Part shown: in pieces, positions 1 to 5,642 of the stretch | Numbering within the stretch: position 1 is the stretch's first letter | Layout of the letters: every line of letters begins with the position of its first letter | Source: Bacteroidales bacterium | GTDB taxonomy: Bacteria > Bacteroidota > Bacteroidia > Bacteroidales > WCHB1-69 | Direction: 5' to 3' | Assembly (NCBI GenBank): GCA_012518765.1 | Contig: JAAYRN010000174.1 | Location: forward strand, 1 to 5,694 | Length of the DNA stretch: 5,694 nt | Position numbers and translations under genes: made by a program | The notes under the pieces: generated by a model | Database searches by the model: none | What the model saw: the letters and a program-made list of their open reading frames with translations, nothing else | What the model was told of the DNA's origin: nothing

Positions 1-1
1 A

Positions 2-337
2 GAACACACCGGAGGAAATTTCCCCTTATGGCTCACTCCCGATCAAGTTATCATACTGCCTATCAGTGATAAATACATGGATTATGCCCAGTCACTCATG
101 CAAACCTTAGACAAAAACGACATACGCGTTTCCATAGACGATAGAAGCGAAAAAACGGGACGAAAAATTAGAGATGCCGAGCTAAGAAAAATACCTTATA
201 TGCTAATCATTGGCGAAAAAGAAGAAAGCGAACATACGGTATCGGTGCGTCAACACGGTATGAAAGATTTGGGAACCATGAGTATACCATCTTTTATTGA
301 ACATATAAACAATGAAGTAACAAATTCTTTAGCTTAA
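2..337 (+). CDS. thrS: Threonyl-tRNA synthetase, C-terminal part (5' end outside window)
   Basis: This is the last 111 residues of a class II threonyl-tRNA synthetase, which charges tRNA-Thr with threonine in the cytosol. The open frame runs in from the window edge (first full codon at base 2, protein starting EHTGGNFPLWLTPDQ). The ATG at 77 is an internal Met, not a start. What remains is the C-terminal anticodon-binding domain (HGTP_anticodon type). The segment FPLWLTPDQV followed by ILPISDKY matches the domain entry seen in ThrRS, and DDRSEKTGRKIRDAELRKIP, then GEKEE and TVSVRQHG, are family hallmarks. The catalytic core and the N-terminal TGS and editing domains lie outside the window. 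The gene ends with TAA at 335-337, 20 bases before the dehydratase gene on the same strand, with no terminator-like hairpin between, so the two are probably co-transcribed. In many bacteria infC-rpmI-rplT follow thrS; they do not here. Identity is based on recalled family sequence and is considered firm. Confidence 0.95.
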   Translation, partial: EHTGGNFPLWLTPDQVIILPISDKYMDYAQSLMQTLDKNDIRVSIDDRSEKTGRKIRDAELRKIPYMLIIGEKEESEHTVSVRQHGMKDLGTMSIPSFIEHINNEVTNSLA

Positions 338-357
338 TTTATTTAACTTAATTTATT
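333..357. repeat. Short perfect direct repeat in the thrS-dehydratase gap
   Basis: The 11-mer CTTAATTTATT occurs at 333-343 and again at 347-357, separated by TAA. The first copy contains the thrS stop codon (335-337) and the second ends directly at the dehydratase ATG (358). It looks like a local tandem duplication with a 14-base period. The A/T-rich second copy forms the leader from which the dehydratase is translated. No promoter box is evident in the 20-base gap. Confidence 0.6.
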
Positions 358-2142
358 ATGGGAAAAACATTTGTTGAAAAAATTTTTAATGCCAATTGCA
401 ATTCAATTGTATTTGCAAAGCCTGATATTGTATTAACACACGACAATACAGCAAGTATAGCCGAAACGTTTAAAAAAATGGGTGGAGTTCATGTCAATGA
501 CCCCAATCAGTTATTAATCGTACTCGACCACAACGCCCCTCCTACGGGAGCTGCATTAGCTAATGACTATCAAAAAATTAGAGATTTTGCCGAAGCAGAA
601 GGAGTTGAAAAATTTCACGATGTAGGAAGTGGTATTTGTCATCAAATCATGGCTTTATATGCCCGTCCCAACATGATTATCGTGGGTAGCGATAGCCACA
701 CCTGTACCGCAGGTGCTTTCAATGCCTTTGCTGCTGGTATAGACCGTACCGAATCGGCGGGTTTGTGGAAACAAGGCGAAACATGGTTTCGCGTCCCCGA
801 AAGCATAAAAGTTACCCTAAACGGAAAACTTCCCCAACATGTTTATGCTAAAGATTTAGCCCTCTGGATTATAGGAATGATAGGTTCCGAAGGAGCTGAT
901 TATATGTCTATAGAATATCACGGCGATGGCGTAAAAACACTTAGTGTTTCCGACCGTATGACCTTGGCAAATCTTGCCTCCGAAATGGGAGCTAAAAATG
1001 CCGTATTTCCAGCCGATGAAATTTTACATGAGTACATAGGAGCTAAAACCGAAGGCATTTGGGCTGATGAAGATGCCGTGTATGCCAAAGAAATTACCAT
1101 AGATTTAACCCAATTATTTCCCGTAGTATCGGCTCCCCATCACGTTGACAACGTAAAAGCTGTAGCCCAAGTAAAAGGGACTAAAATACATCAGGCAGTT
1201 ATAGGAACTTGTACCAACGGAAGAATAGAAGACCTCAGACAAGCAGCCGCTATATTGGAAGGGAAAACCATTCCTAAGGGATTGCAATTGCTGATTATTC
1301 CAGCCTCGAAAGAAATTTACCTCCAAGCCATTCAAGAGGGATTAATAGAAATTATGTTGGAAGCAGGTGCCAATGTATTATCCACATCCTGCGGTCCTTG
1401 TTTAGGAACAGGACAAGGAATACCCGCCGATAATGTAAACGTTATTTCTACTGCCAACCGTAATTTTAAAGGTAGAATGGGAAACAAAGAAGCCAGTATT
1501 TATTTGGCTTCGCCCGCTACGGTAGCCTACTCGGCTATAAAAGGAGAAATAGCCGACCCAAAAAAAATAAACGCAAACGATATTTATCCTTATAAAAAAG
1601 AACAAAGTACTACGATAGACATAGACGAATCGGAAAATAGATTGGAACACAAGGTGTGGAACTATGCCGACATTGACAATATGAACACCGACCAAATGTT
1701 TGCCGGCAACCTAACTTATGCCATTAAAAGTGCTGAAGCTGATAAAATTAAACCCCACCTTTTTGTGGGAGTAGACAAGCATTTTACCGAAAAAGCCACC
1801 GCAGACGACATTGTTATTGCTGGAGCTAATTTTGGATGCGGTAGCTCGCGCGAACATCCTTCTGTCGGACTGGCATATATAGGTATAAAAGCTGTGATTT
1901 GTAAATCGGTTAATAGAATTTTCTATCGTTCTTCTATCAATCAAGGATTGCCTATTATCGTTTTACCCGAAGCTGTAGATGCTTATAAGCAAGGAGATAA
2001 AGTAAATATAGATTTTGAAACAGCAAAAGTTTTTATCAACGATAAGTCCTTTACGTTCTCAAAACTTCCTACAAAATTAATGGAAATTTTTAACGCAAAA
2101 GGCTTGGCTAATTACCTAAAAAACTTTCATCTTAACCTATAA
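358..2142 (+). CDS. Single-chain aconitase/3-isopropylmalate dehydratase family hydro-lyase (LeuC-LeuD type fusion)
   Basis: A [4Fe-4S] hydro-lyase of the aconitase superfamily, a family that isomerises or dehydrates hydroxy-acids such as citrate, isopropylmalate or homocitrate. Residues 1 to about 402 resemble the large subunit (LeuC): LDHNAPP at 56-62, GICHQ at 92-96, VGSDSHTCTAG at 109-119, and the three presumed cluster cysteines C285 (GTCTNG), C345 and C348 (SCGPCLG). A linker of about 30 residues leads to a small-subunit/swivel domain (about 433-594) with NTDQMFAGN at 443-451 and GANFGCGSSREHPS at 489-502, then FYRSSINQGLPII. All expected catalytic motifs are present. The length (594) equals a LeuC plus a LeuD and is far below classical aconitases (about 750-900). 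The substrate is not settled. The substrate-loop region after NTD does not match the IPM, homoaconitate or aconitase loops I remember, and no leuA or leuB is next to it. It could be an Aquifex-type putative aconitase, an isopropylmalate dehydratase or another member. The ATG at 358 follows a very A/T-rich leader without Shine-Dalgarno, as usual in Bacteroidota. Confidence 0.88.
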   Translation: MGKTFVEKIFNANCNSIVFAKPDIVLTHDNTASIAETFKKMGGVHVNDPNQLLIVLDHNAPPTGAALANDYQKIRDFAEAEGVEKFHDVGSGICHQIMALYARPNMIIVGSDSHTCTAGAFNAFAAGIDRTESAGLWKQGETWFRVPESIKVTLNGKLPQHVYAKDLALWIIGMIGSEGADYMSIEYHGDGVKTLSVSDRMTLANLASEMGAKNAVFPADEILHEYIGAKTEGIWADEDAVYAKEITIDLTQLFPVVSAPHHVDNVKAVAQVKGTKIHQAVIGTCTNGRIEDLRQAAAILEGKTIPKGLQLLIIPASKEIYLQAIQEGLIEIMLEAGANVLSTSCGPCLGTGQGIPADNVNVISTANRNFKGRMGNKEASIYLASPATVAYSAIKGEIADPKKINANDIYPYKKEQSTTIDIDESENRLEHKVWNYADIDNMNTDQMFAGNLTYAIKSAEADKIKPHLFVGVDKHFTEKATADDIVIAGANFGCGSSREHPSVGLAYIGIKAVICKSVNRIFYRSSINQGLPIIVLPEAVDAYKQGDKVNIDFETAKVFINDKSFTFSKLPTKLMEIFNAKGLANYLKNFHLNL

Positions 2143-2147
2143 GTTGC

Positions 2148-2240
2148 TTAACTGCAAAATACACAAAGATGTACGGCGTTAAAATTTAAATTTATTTTCT
2201 TGGCGTCCTTTGTATAAAACTTGGTGTTCTTTGCGGTTAA
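2148..2240. repeat. Imperfect inverted repeat, possible dispersed palindromic element
   Basis: The 21-base arm at 2148-2168 is the reverse complement of 2220-2240 at 17 of 21 positions, with a 51-base spacer. The right arm reads CTTGGTGTTCTTTGCGGTTA plus a final A. A near copy of its first 14 bases lies 21 bases upstream: CTTGGCGTCCTTTG at 2199-2212 against CTTGGTGTTCTTTG at 2220-2233. From memory, motifs of the kind TTAACCGCAAAGAACGCAAAG are scattered in intergenic DNA of many Bacteroidota genomes, and this looks like a degenerate copy. No transposase or target-site duplication is seen. Confidence 0.55.
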
Positions 2241-2260
2241 AAAAACAAACGGATTTCTCG

Positions 2261-2309
2261 ACTTAAGACTTCCGACTCACGTCTTCTGACCTCACGACTT
2301 CCGACTTAA
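2261..2309. repeat. Degenerate tandem repeat, three 14-15 bp units
   Basis: Three consecutive related units are seen: ACTTAAGACTTCCG (2261-2274), ACTCACGTCTTCTG (2275-2288) and ACCTCACGACTTCCG (2289-2303), followed by a partial unit ACTTAA (2304-2309). The 11-mer GACTTCCGACT is present perfectly twice (2267-2277 and 2296-2306, 29 bases apart). The array ends 8 bases past the stop of the - strand membrane protein gene. It is not a CRISPR: units are contiguous, with no spacers. Confidence 0.6.
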
Positions 2310-2316
2310 TAATTTT

Positions 2317-3360
2317 TTAATTTCTCAAGAGAAGAAATTCACCTTTTCGTTCTACACACTGATTAAAATTATCCATGTATCGAATTACATAAAGGTATAA
2401 ACCGTGGGGTTGAGCAACTCCCATGGCATTTCCGTCCCACCCTTGATTAATATTCGATGAGCGGAACATTTCCTTGTTGAATCTATTGAAAATAATAATT
2501 TCATACGAATGTACCACCCCCGAAGCATATACTTTAAATTCGTCGTTTAATCCGTCTCCGTTGGGTGTAAAGGCTGTAGGTATAGTCAGTTCTGTACAAG
2601 GTACGCATCTAACAAAAATATTAGCCATTGTATCCTTTCCGTTTTTATCCTTATAGGAAACATGGAAGTTTTGACTGTTAGTTATTTGAACTTTAACATC
2701 TTGCGATGTTTCCCCACTGCTCCAACGAATATGTTCGGCATTACGTATGGATAATGTGATGGTAGAGTTTTCACAAACGGTAGTATCTTTACTGACAAAA
2801 ACTTTTAGCTTGCTTTCGTTCGTTTTGGGTGGAGGTGTGGTTTTTATTTCGCTTGACGAAACTATTTGTTTTTCTTTACTTTCGTTCCATGGTGCTTTGT
2901 CGGATACTATTTGTGAAACATGGGGTACATATTCTTCTTTTTCTTGCTTAGCTACAGTCGGTTGTTCGCTTGCTTGGCTTTCTGAAAACGATGGAGTTTC
3001 TGAAAGTTGAACGTCTGTATACTTAACCGTATTTACTTGATTTACAACTTGATTATCGTGTTCTGTTTGTGTAATTTGTGTCGATTTTTTGGTTGTTTCG
3101 GTTTGATGTGTTGCTTCGGTGGTTTGTTTTGCAGTATTTATGTCGTTGTCATTTTCTTTGTTTGAAGTAATATAAAGGCTTGCTACTATCAGCCCCATAG
3201 CTCCCACAAAAGTAGCTGCACCGTATATAAATTTCTTGTATGCAATAGATGGCTTTGCCATTTTCATTTGAATATGTTCCCATACTTTGGGTGAGGGTTC
3301 GGGAGAAAAGTTTTCAAACTTATCTTTATACAATTCGCCTATGTCTTTGTATTCTTTCAT
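2317..3360 (-). CDS. Single-pass membrane protein with CHU_C (T9SS type-B-like) C-terminal domain; candidate anti-sigma factor
   Basis: 347 residues. The N-terminus (1-43) is short and cytosolic, with the pattern LYKDKFENFSPEPSPKVW at 10-27, which I recall from N-termini of Bacteroidota proteins encoded beside ECF sigma factors. A hydrophobic segment at about 44-65 is preceded by K and Y/K residues, predicting N-in, C-out topology with no cleavable signal peptide. Residues 66-183 are a low-complexity linker rich in T, Q, S, E and K. About 184-252 looks like an Ig/PKD-like repeat (DTTVCENSTITLSI, then IRWSSGETSQDV). Residues 256-347 form a CHU_C / gliding-motility-associated C-terminal domain: IPTAFTPNGDGLNDEF at 260-275, GWDG at 307-310, GLYLYVIRY at 320-328 and final KGEFLLLRN. 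Its ATG overlaps the sigma factor stop (ATGA, 3357-3360), suggesting translational coupling. Anti-sigma function is inferred from this placement and topology; no FecR domain or zinc-binding HxxxCxxC motif is seen. Alternatively it may be a surface or envelope protein that merely depends on the sigma factor. Confidence 0.85.
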   Translation of the reverse strand: MKEYKDIGELYKDKFENFSPEPSPKVWEHIQMKMAKPSIAYKKFIYGAATFVGAMGLIVASLYITSNKENDNDINTAKQTTEATHQTETTKKSTQITQTEHDNQVVNQVNTVKYTDVQLSETPSFSESQASEQPTVAKQEKEEYVPHVSQIVSDKAPWNESKEKQIVSSSEIKTTPPPKTNESKLKVFVSKDTTVCENSTITLSIRNAEHIRWSSGETSQDVKVQITNSQNFHVSYKDKNGKDTMANIFVRCVPCTELTIPTAFTPNGDGLNDEFKVYASGVVHSYEIIIFNRFNKEMFRSSNINQGWDGNAMGVAQPHGLYLYVIRYMDNFNQCVERKGEFLLLRN

Positions 3361-3944
3361 GATCTATGATTGTTATCATCGTTAATACATGTATTAACTC
3401 TATCTTGTAATACTTTTTTAGCTCTAAACAACTGAGAGCGACAGGTTGAAGGAGTGCAGTTTAAGTGTTCAGCAATTTCATCATAGGAGTATCCTTCTAT
3501 TTCGTGCATATTGAAAACGATTCGGTATCCATCGGGCAAATTTTGAATACACTCAAGTAGTATTTTATGAGTTAAAAAATCACTTTGTTTGATGGATGTG
3601 TCTTTGATATTATGTTTTATTTCTTCGTAATCACCTGCCTGATATTTAAGATGTTGTAAGTTTCTACGGTATAACATCAAAGCCTGATTAATGACAATAG
3701 TTGTCATCCATCCCGAGAAAGTTCCTTTGCCATTATATTGTTTCATGTTTTCAAATATTCGTATAAAAGCATCTTGCAAAACATCTTCTGCGTCTTCTAC
3801 TTTTTTGGTATAGCGCAGTGCACAATTGAATAGTTTAGAGGAATATCGCTTGTATAAAATTTCCATGTATTTTGGGTCTTTTTCTATACATCCTTTTATT
3901 ATTTCATCCTCCGTTGCATCCATTACAATCTCACTTGCTTGCAT
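3357..3944 (-). CDS. ECF-type RNA polymerase sigma factor (sigma-70 family)
   Basis: A 195-residue extracytoplasmic-function sigma factor that would direct RNA polymerase to a specific promoter set. The sigma region 2 spans about 24-93: YKRYSSKLFNCALRYTKKVE, then DAEDVLQDAFIRIF (51-64, core-binding region 2.2), then GTFSGWMTTIVINQALMLYR (74-93, region 2.3-2.4). Region 4 spans about 128-180: LPDGYRIVFNMHEIEGYSYD followed by EIAEHLNCTPSTCRSQLFRA, a helix-turn-helix for the -35 element, ending RAKKVLQ. There is no region 1 or 3, and the length is normal for ECF factors. The start ATG at 3944 gives 7 residues before a second possible Met (M8, at 3923); the sequence does not decide between them. 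The stop overlaps the next gene's ATG by 4 bases, the usual layout for a sigma/anti-sigma pair. It starts 73 bases after the beta-CASP stop, so it may be read from that gene's promoter, from its own, or both. Target genes cannot be read from this window. Confidence 0.95.
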   Translation of the reverse strand: MQASEIVMDATEDEIIKGCIEKDPKYMEILYKRYSSKLFNCALRYTKKVEDAEDVLQDAFIRIFENMKQYNGKGTFSGWMTTIVINQALMLYRRNLQHLKYQAGDYEEIKHNIKDTSIKQSDFLTHKILLECIQNLPDGYRIVFNMHEIEGYSYDEIAEHLNCTPSTCRSQLFRAKKVLQDRVNTCINDDNNHRS

Positions 3945-3959
3945 AGTTAATGATGTTTT

Positions 3960-3990
3960 TGTTTACAAATTGTTGCATCAGGCATAAACA
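3960..3990. promoter_or_regulatory. Leader of the sigma gene with a small inverted repeat
   Basis: The 72-base gap (3945-4016) between the beta-CASP stop and the sigma ATG holds a perfect 6-base inverted repeat, TGTTTA (3960-3965) and TAAACA (3985-3990), 19 bases apart. A nested TGATG/CATCA pair (3951-3955 with 3976-3980) overlaps it. I find no match to TAnnTTTG on the - strand. The repeat could be an operator or chance in A/T-rich DNA; chance is quite possible. Confidence 0.2.
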
Positions 3991-4016
3991 TTTTATATAA
4001 ATTAAAGTATAATTAT

Positions 4017-5417
4017 TTACAGTTCAACGGATTCTCTAAAAGTGGGTATGCTTACTTTTGGGAATCCATTTTGTTCTAAGTAGCTTTTATATTCTGTTTG
4101 AACATCTTTTTCGCCATGTACTAAAAATATATTTTTTACTTTTGATTTTTCTTGGCAACTTAAATATCTTTGCATTTCTAAGTAGTCGCCATGTCCCGAT
4201 AAGGCGTTGATTTGTTCTACTTTTGCATTTACTTGGTATTTTTTTCCGTAAATAGATACTATTTTTTCTCCACTTACAATTTTATGTCCCAAAGTTTTAG
4301 GAGCACAATATCCGACAGTTAGCACCGTAGTTTTTCTGTTTTCAATATTATTTGCCAAATGGTGTTTGATACGTCCTGCTTCCATCATACCCGATGCCGA
4401 TATAATCACACAAGGGCGATTGGTTGTATTCAGTCGCTTAGAATCTTCTTTTGTTCTAACATAGAATAAGTTATCAAATCCGAAAGGGTCTTTTTCAGTA
4501 TGTATCATTTCTACTATATCCTCTTTAAAACATTCGGCATGTAAGCGATAAATATCTGTAGCCGAAACGGCTAATGGGCTATCTACAAATATAGGAACAT
4601 CGGGAAGCCGTCTGTTTTGTTTCAATTTATTTAAAACATACACAATTTCTTGGCATCTTCCTATTGCAAATGAGGGAATTAATAATTTTCCTAAGTTTTT
4701 CACACAGGTTTCTTGCACTATTCGAGCTAATCTTTCTTCTGCTATATTTATGCCTTCGTGTATGCGGTTTCCGTAGGTTGACTCGGTAATGATATAATCG
4801 GACTGAGGGAATACCTCGGGATTTTTTAACAAACGCTTGTTGTACCTACCTATATCGCCGGTATAGGTAATTATTTTTTCTTTGTCTCCCTCTTTTACAT
4901 AAAGAGTAATGGCAGAACTTCCTAAAATATGTCCGGTATCACTAAACATAACCGACACATTATCTTCTATTTGTATTTTAAAATTATAGGGCAAACTAAT
5001 GAAGTATCGCAGGCAAGCATAGGCATCTTTTACGGTATAAATAGGAGCTACGGCAGGCAATCCTATGCTGGCTCGTTTTTTATTAAAATCGACTGTATCT
5101 GTTTCTTGTATTTTTCCTGAATCGGGAAGCATAATGGAACATAGGTCGCGGGTGGCATGGGTGCAGTAAATTCTGCCTTTAAAACCCATTTTACACAAGT
5201 AAGGAATCAAACCCGAATGATCAATGTGTGCATGAGAAAGTAGCAGTATATCTATTTCTTTTGGATTGAAACCCAAATCTTTATTCATAGCATCGGTTTC
5301 TAATCCCTTGCCTTGATACATTCCGCAATCGAGCAGTATTTTTTTTTCTTCTAATGTGGTTATCAAAAATTTACTTCCTGTAACTTCGCTAATTGCACCC
5401 AAAAAATCTAATTTCAT
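4017..5417 (-). CDS. Metallo-beta-lactamase/beta-CASP family RNA-processing exonuclease-like protein
   Basis: A 466-residue, zinc-dependent nuclease-like protein of the CPSF73/Integrator-11-like group. It is closely reminiscent of Thermus TTHA0252, an RNA-degrading enzyme. Numbered from the ATG at 5417, the catalytic motifs are HAHIDH at 62-67, H163 (TGHILGSS), D188 (YTGDIG) and H434 (LVHGEKD), the expected zinc ligands. The beta-CASP insert shows motif A in TESTYG (E212), LIPSFAIGRCQE at 246-257, motif B in GRIKHHL (H352/H353) and motif C in LSGHGD (H409). An RMMBL-type segment closes the protein. Nothing essential is missing. The frame extends to a TTG at 5444, but that codon sits inside the predicted -7 box, and homologues start at the MKLDFLGAISEVTGS-like strand, so the ATG at 5417 is preferred. 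A cytosolic role in RNA turnover or maturation is expected from the family. A link to the downstream sigma factor is unproven. Confidence 0.93.
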   Translation of the reverse strand: MKLDFLGAISEVTGSKFLITTLEEKKILLDCGMYQGKGLETDAMNKDLGFNPKEIDILLLSHAHIDHSGLIPYLCKMGFKGRIYCTHATRDLCSIMLPDSGKIQETDTVDFNKKRASIGLPAVAPIYTVKDAYACLRYFISLPYNFKIQIEDNVSVMFSDTGHILGSSAITLYVKEGDKEKIITYTGDIGRYNKRLLKNPEVFPQSDYIITESTYGNRIHEGINIAEERLARIVQETCVKNLGKLLIPSFAIGRCQEIVYVLNKLKQNRRLPDVPIFVDSPLAVSATDIYRLHAECFKEDIVEMIHTEKDPFGFDNLFYVRTKEDSKRLNTTNRPCVIISASGMMEAGRIKHHLANNIENRKTTVLTVGYCAPKTLGHKIVSGEKIVSIYGKKYQVNAKVEQINALSGHGDYLEMQRYLSCQEKSKVKNIFLVHGEKDVQTEYKSYLEQNGFPKVSIPTFRESVEL

Positions 5418-5441
5418 GTTTTTGATTTTTAATTGAAAGTA

Positions 5442-5472
5442 CAAAAATAATCTTTTTTTGTAAACGAATAAA
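5442..5472 (-). promoter_or_regulatory. Predicted promoter of the beta-CASP gene
   Basis: On the - strand TATTTTTG (5442-5449) fits the Bacteroidota -7 consensus TAnnTTTG exactly. Nineteen bases further upstream is TTTA (5469-5472), a 3-of-4 match to the -33 TTTG. Transcription would start a few bases downstream, around 5435, giving a leader of roughly 18 bases before the ATG at 5417. The box overlaps the alternative TTG start, ruling that start out if the promoter is real. Confidence 0.5.
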
Positions 5473-5598
5473 TTTATTTCTAAAAATATTGATTTTCATT
5501 CCAATTTTCATGTTTTATTTTTATCAAAAGCAACAAATTCAATCATAGCACAAAGCATATTGTATTGATAGTAAACAAAATATCTTTTTTTTACTATA

Positions 5599-5631
5599 TG
5601 TGGTATTCCATTGAAAAAAATTATATTTTTG
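5599..5631 (+). promoter_or_regulatory. Predicted promoter of tRNA-Asp
   Basis: TATTTTTG at 5624-5631 is an exact match to the Bacteroidota -7 box TAnnTTTG, placed 11 bases before the mature tRNA 5' end at 5643. Twenty-one bases upstream TGTG (5599-5602) is a weak 3-of-4 match to the -33 TTTG. The position fits a short-leader tRNA transcript. The rest of the divergent region (5473-5598) is A/T-rich, and I see nothing else definable in it. Confidence 0.5.
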
Positions 5632-5642
5632 CAGTCCCTAAA

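Larger units (their letters stand above)
2143..2316. other. Convergent intergenic region with non-coding repeats
   Basis: This stretch separates the + strand dehydratase from the - strand membrane protein gene, both reading into it. I see no convincing ORF, and no classical GC-rich hairpin with a T-tract. It contains an imperfect inverted repeat (2148-2168 with 2220-2240), an internal direct repeat, and a degenerate tandem array (2261-2303), each listed separately. Any transcription termination for both genes would have to happen here; the long inverted repeat followed by a run of A on the + strand is not a standard intrinsic terminator. Confidence 0.6.

Noticed and set aside
77..337. Separate small gene starting at ATG 77
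   Set aside because: The frame is open back to the window edge and encodes ThrRS sequence before this Met, so it is an internal codon of thrS.
918..1944. Four - strand open frames opposite the dehydratase gene (918-1100, 1114-1335, 1402-1695, 1711-1944)
   Set aside because: They are antisense shadows of a strongly conserved gene, with no recognisable domains and no start signals of their own.
2261..2309. CRISPR array
   Set aside because: Units are contiguous and degenerate, with no unique spacers and no cas genes nearby.
2319..2339. Hairpin AATTTCT/AGAAATT at the end of the membrane protein gene as a terminator
   Set aside because: The stem is A/T-only with a 7-base loop. It overlaps the last codons of the gene, and on the - strand it is followed by A-rich rather than T-rich sequence, so it does not fit an intrinsic terminator.
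2474..3010. Two + strand open frames opposite the membrane protein gene (2474-2656, 2747-3010)
   Set aside because: The composition follows from the opposite coding strand (Ser/Val/Leu-rich from low-complexity codons); no conserved features.
3966..3973. ACAATTTG on the - strand as a -7 box for the sigma gene
   Set aside because: Only the TTTG half fits; the conserved TA is missing and no TTTG is placed about 19-21 bases upstream.
4929..5120. + strand 63-codon frame inside the beta-CASP gene
   Set aside because: It lies wholly inside the catalytic region of a well-supported gene on the other strand and looks like no known protein.
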